Origin: an uncultured Pelagibacteraceae bacterium | GTDB lineage: Bacteria > Pseudomonadota > Alphaproteobacteria > Pelagibacterales > Pelagibacteraceae | Assembly (NCBI GenBank): GCA_902531175.1 | Contig: CACADE010000002.1 | Coordinates: 1-64,000 of the forward strand | Direction: 5' to 3' | DNA length: 64,000 nt | In this document: positions 1-7,292 of the stretch, piece by piece | Layout: every line of letters starts with the position of its first letter | How positions within the stretch are numbered: the first letter of the stretch is position 1 | The notes under the pieces: generated by a model | Seen by the model: the letters and a program-made list of their open reading frames with translations, nothing else | What the model was told of the DNA's origin: nothing | Database searches by the model: none | Position numbers and translations under genes: made by a program

Positions 1-1203
1 AATATTGTAAATGAAAAAATATTTACAGATGAAGAAAGAAGAACAATTGGTGTTGCCGCATGTGATATCGATCAAGATGGCTATGAGGAAATATATTTTT
101 TAAATACCGATACATATAGTGGATCAAAAATTTATTCTGATCGATTAATAGATTTAAATAACAATAAATTCGAAGATTTATTTGAAAAAGAAATCAATCA
201 AAGTGAATTAAATTTAACTGCAGGTAGGTCAGTTGTTTGTGTAGATAGAAATGGTGATGGTGCATATGGTATTTATGTTGCAAATTATGGAGGTCCTACT
301 CGATTTTATGAATTAATTAGAGATCGAATAAAAGATCAAGCTAAATCATTATCAATTGATAAAATTACTGGAGGTAGAGCTATTGTTTCAGGACATATTC
401 TTTCAGATAGATCTGATATTTTTGCAGCAAATGAAAGGGGAGATAACTTTTTATATTATAATTCTAAAGGATCTTTCCAAGATGTTGCTCAAGAGTATGC
501 GGTTCAAGATAGGTTTGAAAATGGTAGAGGAACTGCACTAAGTGATCTTTTGTATAGAGGAAGATTAGATATTTTATCTTCAAACTGGGATGGAATGCAT
601 AGAGCATATGTTTTAGATGGTGATAAATTTAAAGATATATCAACATCTCCGTACAATGATCCTACAAAAATAAGAACAGTTATTTCAGCTGATTTTGATA
701 ATGATGGATATGATGAAATTTTCATGAATAATATTGGAGAACCAAATAAACTTTTCAAAGTTTTAGAAGGTGGAGTATTTAAAGAAATTAAAATGGAAAA
801 TGGTTTAGAGACTGTTGGTCTTGGAACTGGAGCAGCTGTTGCAGACGTTGATGGCGATGGAATTTTAGAGCTATTAGTTTCACATGGAGAGTCAGGATTT
901 CAACCTTTAACTTTATATAAAGCAGATGTACAAAATTTTAATTATCTACGTATTAAACCACTTAATCAGTATGGAGCTCCAGCAAGAGGGGCAACAGTAA
1001 CAATTAAATCTAATAAAAGAATTCACTCAAAAACAATAGATGCAGGCTCAGGATATCTTTGTCAGATGGAACCCGTTGCTCATTATGGAATAAGACAAGA
1101 TGAAAAAGAATTTAAAGTTGAAATTAGATGGACTGATGGATCAATAGAAACATTTGATATTGATGAATTAAATAAAACTTACGAATTTAGACAAAAATTA
1201 TAG
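1..1203 (+). CDS. CRTAC1-like FG-GAP/VCBS repeat protein with ASPIC/UnbV C-terminus (5' partial)
   Basis: The frame is open from base 1 through the TAG at 1201-1203, so about 400 residues are visible and the N-terminus lies upstream of the window. The ORF track shows only the part after an internal Met at 550. Repeated calcium-binding-type motifs (DIDQDGYEEIYF, DRNGDGAYGIYV, DFDNDGYDEIFM, DVDGDGILELLV) are the signature of FG-GAP/VCBS beta-propeller blades. The last 90 or so residues (YLRIKPLNQYGAPARGATV, then SGYLCQMEP and WTDGSIETFDI) match the ASPIC/UnbV domain that ends CRTAC1-type proteins. Such proteins are normally exported, and their function in bacteria is unknown. No partner gene nearby clarifies its role. 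Confidence 0.85.
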   Translation, partial: NIVNEKIFTDEERRTIGVAACDIDQDGYEEIYFLNTDTYSGSKIYSDRLIDLNNNKFEDLFEKEINQSELNLTAGRSVVCVDRNGDGAYGIYVANYGGPTRFYELIRDRIKDQAKSLSIDKITGGRAIVSGHILSDRSDIFAANERGDNFLYYNSKGSFQDVAQEYAVQDRFENGRGTALSDLLYRGRLDILSSNWDGMHRAYVLDGDKFKDISTSPYNDPTKIRTVISADFDNDGYDEIFMNNIGEPNKLFKVLEGGVFKEIKMENGLETVGLGTGAAVADVDGDGILELLVSHGESGFQPLTLYKADVQNFNYLRIKPLNQYGAPARGATVTIKSNKRIHSKTIDAGSGYLCQMEPVAHYGIRQDEKEFKVEIRWTDGSIETFDIDELNKTYEFRQKL

Positions 1204-1261
1204 GACAATACTACTCATTATATAGTGTTGAAAAATTATTAAGCTTTTATATATCAAGCTA

Positions 1262-1405
1262 ATGACTATTTGTTCTTTATCATTATTGGCATTATTTGTT
1301 TCAGGAATTGTAATGTATCTTTTTAGGGAACCATCTGAGGAAGATTTAAAAAAATTCAATAACAAAACTCAAGACCGAAGTAACTGGTCAAATATGGGTT
1401 TTTAA
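1262..1405 (+). CDS. Small single-span membrane protein, 47 aa, unrecognised
   Basis: This ORF is below the track cutoff. ATG at 1262 opens a 47-codon frame ending in TAA at 1403-1405. The peptide has one hydrophobic stretch (CSLSLLALFVSGIVMYLF) followed by a charged, soluble tail (REPSEEDLKKFNNKTQDRSN). That layout fits an N-terminal transmembrane anchor with a hydrophilic tail. It lies 58 nt after the FG-GAP gene and 11 nt before the next CDS, all on the same strand, so it could be co-transcribed. I recognise no family. The hydrophobic-then-charged composition makes it more than a random ORF, but a homolog search is needed to confirm it. Confidence 0.5.
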   Translation: MTICSLSLLALFVSGIVMYLFREPSEEDLKKFNNKTQDRSNWSNMGF

Positions 1406-1416
1406 ATTATTAATTA

Positions 1417-2118
1417 ATGTGCAGTATTAAAAATATACTTAGTCTTATTATATTTGTTATTTTTTTTTCAATTCCGATAAATTCAGTAAATTCTCAAGAA
1501 AAAAACTATTATCAAGATATCGTTAATGATTGGAATAAAATTTTCCCAGACAGAAATAGAAATGCAGCAGGTCCTAAATTTTTTAAATATATAATTGACA
1601 AAGATATCTCTTATGAAGATTTTGTTGAATATAATAAATTATATTGTGCAGTATCAGGTTCTTTAATAAGTCCAAATGCTGTTCCAGAATTTGTTTATTT
1701 AACTGAAAACAATACTGGCAAAAAGATATGTGGTGAATATTATAGATGCTGCATACCGTGTTCCTGCGATTTAATGAAATATTCAAAAACAACTAAAATG
1801 AAACATAAATTTAAAGGCATAGAAAAAGAATTTTATGTTTTCACAATTGAAAATCCATGTGGGAAAACAGATTTTCCTGAAAGGGTAAACAAAAAATATT
1901 TTTGTAATGGCAATGATTTAGATACGAAACAAGTTTCAGTAGTAGATGGAAAACTGGTCATTGGTTTATTACACAAAGCCAAAACCTGTACTCAATATAA
2001 TGTTAATGCCATAGACAGGCATCAGGTGACAGGCAGATATTGCACGCTTAGAAACAATACTCCATTAGATCAGCTTCAGTCAGGCATGGGAGATATATTC
2101 ATTAAACTTGCAAGATAA
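1417..2118 (+). CDS. Secreted cysteine-rich hypothetical protein
   Basis: The 233-aa protein begins with a typical signal peptide (MCSIKNILSLIIFVIFFSIP, probable cleavage near NSVNSQ). The mature part contains about ten cysteines, including the dense motif KKICGEYYRCCIPCSCDLM near residues 104-120 and single cysteines in ENPCGK, YFCNG, KTCTQ and RYCTL. In a periplasmic protein this suggests several disulfides or a metal site. I do not recognise the family. It lies between a 47-aa membrane peptide and an 89-aa protein on the same strand, with 11- and 24-nt gaps, so the three may form a small transcription unit. ATG 1417 is chosen because the signal peptide starts there. Confidence 0.7.
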   Translation: MCSIKNILSLIIFVIFFSIPINSVNSQEKNYYQDIVNDWNKIFPDRNRNAAGPKFFKYIIDKDISYEDFVEYNKLYCAVSGSLISPNAVPEFVYLTENNTGKKICGEYYRCCIPCSCDLMKYSKTTKMKHKFKGIEKEFYVFTIENPCGKTDFPERVNKKYFCNGNDLDTKQVSVVDGKLVIGLLHKAKTCTQYNVNAIDRHQVTGRYCTLRNNTPLDQLQSGMGDIFIKLAR

Positions 2119-2142
2119 TACCAAGATTATATATTCATCAAC

Positions 2143-2412
2143 ATGGTATTGTATAACGAAAAAATTAAACACCTCAGTTGTTCTGATTTAAGGGTATTTT
2201 TGAAAAGATTGGTCAAAGATAAGATAGAAAAAGAGTGGACCGAGGACTTCATTGATAATATGAACCTCGTAATAATCCCAAGAATGACAATAAAAAGACG
2301 TTATGAGAATAAGGGGATAGACATGACAAGACTGATTGATAATCCTGCATATTATCAGCATGTCAAAAAGAGTGTCGACTCCCGAGGCAATCTTGAATTT
2401 AAAGATCGATAA
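2143..2412 (+). CDS. Hypothetical protein, 89 aa
   Basis: A short, charged, cytoplasmic-looking protein without a signal peptide or membrane span. It starts MVLYNEKIKHLSCSDLRVFL and ends in a polar tail (VDSRGNLEFKDR). No motif is recognised. By eye the stretch uses more G and C, and codons such as CTC, CCC and GTC, than its neighbours, which could mean a different origin. It follows the cysteine-rich gene by 24 nt and is followed by about 90 nt of spacer before the TRAP operon. It may be a real gene because its codon pattern and hydrophilic profile are protein-like, but no homology supports it here. Confidence 0.5.
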   Translation: MVLYNEKIKHLSCSDLRVFLKRLVKDKIEKEWTEDFIDNMNLVIIPRMTIKRRYENKGIDMTRLIDNPAYYQHVKKSVDSRGNLEFKDR

Positions 2413-2501
2413 TTTTTTTCTGATACGCCAATTTAATCTCTAGCACTACATCCATATTTTCTGTAAGCTAATTTAAAAAATAACTAACTTAAGAGGGAAA
2501 T

Positions 2502-3476
2502 ATGAACAAATATTTTAAAATAATTGTTGTTTTATTATCATCTTTATTTTTAAGTTTTGCAGCAATCTCAGCTGAAGTAAAATTTGGACACGTAGGAAAA
2601 CCTGGATCTTTATTTTCAGCATCAGTTGATCATTTTGCTAAACTTGCAAATGAGAGATTAGGCAGCAAAGGAAAAGTAACTGTTTTTGGTTCTTCGCAAC
2701 TTGGTAAAGACAAACAAGGGATGCAAAAACTAAAATTAGGTACAGTTAACATGTGGTTACCATCATCAGTAATGGCATCTATTCATGACGAGTTTGGTGT
2801 ATTTGATATGCCTTTCATTATTAAAGATAGAAAACACATGAATAAAGTTGAGAGCCAAGTTTTACCAGGAATGTTTAAGAATCTTGAAGATAAAACTGGA
2901 TATAAAGTTATTGCTGTTTGGGAAAATGGATTTAGACATATTACAAACAACACTAGACCAATTAACACTCCAGGTGACTTAAAAGGAATAAAATTAAGAA
3001 CACCTAAATCAAAATGGAGAGTTAAAATGTTCCAATCATATGGTGCAAACCCAACTCCAATGTCTTTCTCAGAAGTATTTACTGCTTTGAAAACAGGAAC
3101 AATGGATGGACAAGAAAACCCATATGCTCAGATTGCTAGTGCTAAATTCCAAGAAGTTCAAAAATATTTATCAATTACAGGTCACGTTTACACTCCTGCT
3201 TATGTAACAGTACATAAAGACCACTGGAGCAAACTACCCGCAGATGTACAAAGTATTTTAGAGCAAGCTGCTAAAGATACACAAAAATTTGTGTACGCTG
3301 AAGCTGCTAATCTTGAAAAATCTTTATTGGGAGTTATCAAATCAGCTGGAGTTCAAGTTAACGAAGCTGACAAAGGAGCTTTCATTAGTGCAAGTAAAGG
3401 AATATACGATCAATTCGCGTCAGAAGTACCAACTGGTGGTGCGTTAATTGATAAAGTATCGTCTTTAGCAAATTAA
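2502..3476 (+). CDS. dctP: TRAP transporter solute-binding protein, DctP family
   Basis: This is the periplasmic binding protein of a tripartite ATP-independent (ion-gradient driven) importer; the family generally binds carboxylates. The 324-aa protein has a signal peptide (MNKYFKIIVVLLSSLFLSFA..AISA), and the mature chain starts near EVKFGHVG. The DctP hallmarks are present: LRTPKS near residue 165 with the carboxylate-binding Arg, and the helix FSEVFTALKTGTMDGQENP with the conserved Asn. A good ribosome-binding site (AAGAGGG) sits just before ATG 2502. It is the first gene of dctP-dctQ-dctM and is separated from dctQ by a strong hairpin. The downstream crotonase and CoA-transferase suggest an organic acid ligand, but the exact ligand cannot be read from sequence. 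Confidence 0.93.
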   Translation: MNKYFKIIVVLLSSLFLSFAAISAEVKFGHVGKPGSLFSASVDHFAKLANERLGSKGKVTVFGSSQLGKDKQGMQKLKLGTVNMWLPSSVMASIHDEFGVFDMPFIIKDRKHMNKVESQVLPGMFKNLEDKTGYKVIAVWENGFRHITNNTRPINTPGDLKGIKLRTPKSKWRVKMFQSYGANPTPMSFSEVFTALKTGTMDGQENPYAQIASAKFQEVQKYLSITGHVYTPAYVTVHKDHWSKLPADVQSILEQAAKDTQKFVYAEAANLEKSLLGVIKSAGVQVNEADKGAFISASKGIYDQFASEVPTGGALIDKVSSLAN

Positions 3477-3488
3477 CATAATTTGTAA

Positions 3489-3511
3489 CAGGCCCTCTAC
3501 CAGAGGGCCTG
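3489..3511 (+). promoter_or_regulatory. Intercistronic hairpin between dctP and dctQ
   Basis: CAGGCCCTCT pairs perfectly with AGAGGGCCTG around a 3-nt ACC loop, giving a 10-bp GC-rich stem in an otherwise AT-rich region. It begins 12 nt after the dctP stop and ends 8 nt before dctQ. On the plus strand it is followed by A residues rather than T, so it is not a classical intrinsic terminator. A stem that protects the 3' end of dctP mRNA after processing, and so lets more binding protein than membrane protein be made, is a reasonable inference. The same arrangement is seen at 21675 and 30717. Confidence 0.75.
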
Positions 3512-3519
3512 AAAAAAAA

Positions 3520-4029
3520 ATGACATTGCAAAAATTTATAAATTCTTACGAAAAAATATTAAAACTAATACTGTTTATAATGATGGTAGCATTAGCAGTA
3601 ACAGTTTTACTTGGTGTTACCTTTCGTTTTGCTGGCAGTGCTTTAGTTTGGTATGACGAAGTTGCAGCTGTTCAGCTTGCTTGGATAACTTATTATGGTT
3701 CAGCATACGCAGCTTTAAAAGGTTCTCATATTAGTGTTCCAAGTATTTTCAAAGCCTTTCCATTAGCACTTAGAAAAATTTTCTTTGTAGTGTCAAAATT
3801 AGTTGTTTATGGTTTTTTAATATTATTGGCTTACTATGGTTATTTAGTTTTAACTCTTATAACAGGAGAGACTTTAGTAACATTAGAATGGGTTCCCCAA
3901 CCTTTTGTGCAATCAGTTATTCCAATTGCATCATGTTTATTTATTTTATCTGAAACCTTAAGAATTCCTGAAGACTATAAAAATTTAGTTCTTCAAACAA
4001 CAGGTGACGAGCAAACAGGAGATATTTAA
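3520..4029 (+). CDS. dctQ: TRAP transporter small membrane subunit, DctQ family
   Basis: The 169-aa protein has four hydrophobic spans, typical of DctQ (YiaM-like) subunits that join the large permease to form the membrane part of TRAP importers. The family-like segment WYDEVAAVQLAWITYYGSAY lies near residues 43-62, between spans 1 and 2. The stop TAA overlaps the dctM ATG by one base (TAATG), so the two membrane subunits are translationally coupled. It follows dctP by 43 nt, interrupted by a hairpin. The length matches the family. Confidence 0.92.
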   Translation: MTLQKFINSYEKILKLILFIMMVALAVTVLLGVTFRFAGSALVWYDEVAAVQLAWITYYGSAYAALKGSHISVPSIFKAFPLALRKIFFVVSKLVVYGFLILLAYYGYLVLTLITGETLVTLEWVPQPFVQSVIPIASCLFILSETLRIPEDYKNLVLQTTGDEQTGDI

Positions 4030-5312
4030 TGATAATTCTTACAATGTTTGCAGTCCTTCTACTTCTTTTATCTATCAATGTACCTATCGCTATTGGCCTT
4101 GCAGTAACAACAATTATTGCAATGGTATTGAAGACGGGAACAAGTTTCTTAATTGATACAGCAATCGTTATGTTTGATGGATCAATGAAATTTCCATTGA
4201 TTGCTATTCCTTTATTTATCTTAGCTGGATCAATAATGAATAGTGCGGGTATTTCTAGAAGATTAATAGCTTTTGCTTCAGCGCTTGTTGGATTTATCAA
4301 GGGTGGTCTTAGTATGATTAACATTGCCACCTCTATGTTTTTCGCTGAAATTTCTGGATCTGCAGTTGCTGATGTTGCCGCATTAGGATCTATTTTAATT
4401 CCAGCAATGAAGAAAAAAGGATATCCAGGTCCTTTCGCTGCTGCAGTAACCTCATCATCAGCTTCTTTAGCAATTATTATTCCACCTTCAATACCAATGA
4501 TTGTTTATGCAGTAATGGCTCAAAGTTCAGTAGTACAATTGTTTGTAGCTGGAATTGTTCCAGGAGTAATAGGTGGCTTCTTCTTAATGTTAGCAGCATA
4601 CATTACCGCAAGACGTAAAAATTTTCCTGTTGAAGAAACATTTAATATTCCAAATGTTAAGAAAACTGCAAAAGATGCAGCATTAGCATTTTTATTACCA
4701 ATTATTATCTTAGGTGGAATTTTTGGAGGAGTTGTAACTGCAACGGAAGGAGCAGGTTTAGCGGTTGTAGCATCATTAGTTATTGGATTTATTTATAAAG
4801 AAATAGATTTTAAAAGATTATACGAGTCAGCTTGTGAAGGAGCAATTCAAACAGCTTCAGTAATGTTATTAGTAGCTGCATCTGTATTACTTGGTGAATT
4901 TTTAACAATTGAACAAATTCCACAAAAAGTTGCAGAGTCAATTATTGATTTTACAAATAATAAATATGCAGTCTTAGGAATACTAAATGTATTTCTTTTA
5001 GTAATAGGTTTCTTTTTACATTCAGTTGCTGCAATAATTTTAACAGTCCCTATTGTAATGCCATTAGTTAATGCTGTAGGAATTGATCCAGTTCACTTTG
5101 GTATAATTGTGACATTAAATTTAGCAATTGGTCAACAAACACCACCAGTTGCAAGTGTTCTTGTTACAGCTTGCTCAGTTGCAAAAGCAGACATTTGGGA
5201 TGTAACAAGATCTAATATATCCTTTATATGTGTGTTATTAGTATTGTTAATGTTAGTAACATATGTACCAGCTATACCGATGACATTAGTTGAGTTTTTT
5301 TATAGGAGCTAA
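4029..5312 (+). CDS. dctM: TRAP transporter large permease, DctM family
   Basis: The 427-aa protein, about twelve hydrophobic segments, is the transport subunit of the TRAP system. Family-typical stretches include the opening block MFAVLLLLLSINVPIAIGLA, AEISGSAVADVAALGSILIP near residue 110, SSASLAIIIPPSIPMIVYA near 140 and VNAVGIDPVHFGIIVTLNLA near 350. The length fits DctM. It overlaps dctQ by one base and is followed with no gap (stop 5312, next ATG 5313) by a crotonase-family gene, implying one transcript for uptake and CoA-dependent metabolism of the substrate. Confidence 0.94.
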   Translation: MIILTMFAVLLLLLSINVPIAIGLAVTTIIAMVLKTGTSFLIDTAIVMFDGSMKFPLIAIPLFILAGSIMNSAGISRRLIAFASALVGFIKGGLSMINIATSMFFAEISGSAVADVAALGSILIPAMKKKGYPGPFAAAVTSSSASLAIIIPPSIPMIVYAVMAQSSVVQLFVAGIVPGVIGGFFLMLAAYITARRKNFPVEETFNIPNVKKTAKDAALAFLLPIIILGGIFGGVVTATEGAGLAVVASLVIGFIYKEIDFKRLYESACEGAIQTASVMLLVAASVLLGEFLTIEQIPQKVAESIIDFTNNKYAVLGILNVFLLVIGFFLHSVAAIILTVPIVMPLVNAVGIDPVHFGIIVTLNLAIGQQTPPVASVLVTACSVAKADIWDVTRSNISFICVLLVLLMLVTYVPAIPMTLVEFFYRS

Positions 5313-6095
5313 ATGAACAAATTAATTAAATTAAATAAAAAAAATAAACATTTAGTCGAAGTTATTATTAATAGACCAGAAAAATTAAATGCGATGACTA
5401 AGCCAATGTGGATTGAGCTTGGTAAAGTTTTTAAAAAGTTATCTAAAAATAAAAATTTAAGATGTATTATTATAAGAGGAGAGGGTGGTAAATCTTTTTC
5501 ACCAGGAAATGATATCGGAGAATTTAAAAAACAAAGATCTTCATCAAAATTAGCAAAATCTTACGGTAAATTTTTACACGGAACACTTGGAGCAATTTTC
5601 GATTGCCCAATACCAACAATTGCTTTGATTGAAGGAATATGTGTTGGTGGTGGATTGGAAATAGCAGGATGTTGTGATATTAGAATTTGCGGCAAAAGTT
5701 CTAGGTTTGGAGTTCCAATTAAAAGATTAGGCTTAACTATGGCTGCAAAAGAACTTGAAGTACTTTTAAAAGTAACCAATTACACAACTGCAATGGAAAT
5801 ATTATTTGAAGGAAGGGTATTTGGAGCTGATGAAGCATTTCAGAAGAGGCTAGTTAATAGAGTCGTTAATGATCAAGATGTTGAAAAGGAAGCTTATAAA
5901 TCAGCAGAATTAATATGTGAAGGTGCTCCAAAAGTTGCAAGGTGGCATAAACAATTTGCAAGAAACATTTTAAAAAATGGAAAAGTCACAGAAAAAATAA
6001 ACAATCTTGGTTACAAATGCTACGATACACAAGACTTTAAAATTGGATATCAATCTTTCTTAAACAAAACAAAACCGAAATTCAAAAATAAGTAA
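5313..6095 (+). CDS. Enoyl-CoA hydratase/isomerase (crotonase) family protein
   Basis: The 260-aa protein has the crotonase fold markers: INRPEKLNAM at the N-terminus, the oxyanion-hole region SFSPGNDIGEF near residue 65, and ICVGGGLEIAGCCDIRI near 110, which carries the first catalytic Glu. The second Glu of true hydratases, normally in a FGxPE motif, is replaced here by Ile (RFGVPIKRLGL). It may therefore be an isomerase, lyase or hydrolase acting on an acyl-CoA rather than a standard hydratase. It directly follows dctM and precedes a family III CoA-transferase by 3 nt. A CaiD/CaiB-like pairing is suggestive of carnitine-type chemistry, but the sequence does not establish the substrate. Confidence 0.85.
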   Translation: MNKLIKLNKKNKHLVEVIINRPEKLNAMTKPMWIELGKVFKKLSKNKNLRCIIIRGEGGKSFSPGNDIGEFKKQRSSSKLAKSYGKFLHGTLGAIFDCPIPTIALIEGICVGGGLEIAGCCDIRICGKSSRFGVPIKRLGLTMAAKELEVLLKVTNYTTAMEILFEGRVFGADEAFQKRLVNRVVNDQDVEKEAYKSAELICEGAPKVARWHKQFARNILKNGKVTEKINNLGYKCYDTQDFKIGYQSFLNKTKPKFKNK

Positions 6096-6098
6096 TAA

Positions 6099-7292
6099 AT
6101 GACTGCATCATTAAAAGGCATTCGTGTACTTGAGATGGCACAAATAATGGCCGGTCCAACTTGTGGACTATTATTAGCTGATCTTGGTGCAGAGGTAATT
6201 AAAATAGAAAAGACACCTGGCGGAGATGATACCAGAAACTTCTTGCCACCAGAAATTAATGGTGAGTCTGCAGCTTTTATGATGATGAATAGAAATAAGA
6301 AAGGTATCGCATTAAACTTAAAAGACAAAGATGGAATAGAGATATTTAAAACGATGGTAAAAAATTCTGATGTAGTTTTGGAAAATTTTCGAAAAGGAAC
6401 ATTAGAAAAATTAGGAGTTGGATATGATGTTATGTCAGAAATTAACCCTAAAATTATTTTATGTGAAATTTCTGGATACGGTAGAACGGGTCCTTATGCA
6501 GATAAAGGAGGATTTGATTTAGTTGCACAAGGCATGAGTGGGTTGATGAGTATTACCGGCGAAAGCAAAGATAAACCACCAATGAAAGTCGGTGCACCAA
6601 TAACAGATATTACAGCAGGTTTACTTGCAGCAAGTGGTATTTTAGCTGCATTAGTTCATAGAGAAAAAACGGGTGAAGGGCAAAAAGTTGATACTTCTTT
6701 GTATGAAGCAGGTATTGTTCATACATATTGGCAATCTGCAATAGCAGGTGCAACTGGAGAGTCACCCGGTCCTTTAGGATCAGCACATCCTTTAACAGCT
6801 CCTTATCAAGCATTTAAAACAAAAGATAAATGGATTACGGTAGGTGCTTCAAATCAAAACACTTGGCTTATGTTACTTAAAGCAATTGGTCGTGAAGATT
6901 TGCAAGAAAATGAAAAGTTTTCATCTAACTTAAATAGAAAACAAAATTTAAAAGAATTAGTTGATATTCTTAATGAAGAACTAATTAAAAAAACTTCTAG
7001 TGAATGGTTAAAAATCTTTGATGATAATGGATTACCATGCGGACCTATTAACTCGATAACAGACATGTTTAAAGATCCTCAAACAATTGAAAGAGAAATG
7101 GTTATAGAGGTAGATAATAAAAAAGCTGGTAAAAGTAGGGCTATTGGTATGCCAATTAAATTTTCAAAAAGTAAAACAGAAAAATCAAAAGGTGCTCCAA
7201 ATTTAGGAGAACATACTAAAGAGGTTATGCAAATTTTTGGTTACAAAGATGACCAGATTGAAGATTTTTATAACAGAAAAATAATTCTTTAA
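6099..7292 (+). CDS. CoA-transferase family III (CaiB/BaiF type)
   Basis: A 397-aa protein of the formyl-CoA transferase/CaiB family, which moves CoA between carboxylic acids through an aspartyl thioester. Visible family segments are LKGIRVLEMAQIMAGPTCGL at the start, GAEVIKIEKTPGGDDTR, VLENFRKGTLEKLGVGYD and CEISGYGRTGPYADKGGFDL. The catalytic Asp is in GAPITDITAGLLAASGILAA near residue 173. With the TRAP transporter and crotonase immediately upstream it would activate the imported acid. Its stop codon overlaps the stop of the convergent minus-strand gene by 4 nt. Substrate unknown; family assignment is secure. Confidence 0.92.
   Translation: MTASLKGIRVLEMAQIMAGPTCGLLLADLGAEVIKIEKTPGGDDTRNFLPPEINGESAAFMMMNRNKKGIALNLKDKDGIEIFKTMVKNSDVVLENFRKGTLEKLGVGYDVMSEINPKIILCEISGYGRTGPYADKGGFDLVAQGMSGLMSITGESKDKPPMKVGAPITDITAGLLAASGILAALVHREKTGEGQKVDTSLYEAGIVHTYWQSAIAGATGESPGPLGSAHPLTAPYQAFKTKDKWITVGASNQNTWLMLLKAIGREDLQENEKFSSNLNRKQNLKELVDILNEELIKKTSSEWLKIFDDNGLPCGPINSITDMFKDPQTIEREMVIEVDNKKAGKSRAIGMPIKFSKSKTEKSKGAPNLGEHTKEVMQIFGYKDDQIEDFYNRKIIL

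Noticed and set aside
356-541. Plus-strand 61-aa ORF in another frame
   Set aside because: The frame-1 reading continues unbroken from base 1 with FG-GAP repeats, so this is a shadow.
504-758. Minus-strand ORF of 84 aa inside the FG-GAP gene
   Set aside because: It is a shadow of the plus-strand coding frame, which shows clear calcium-binding repeats throughout.
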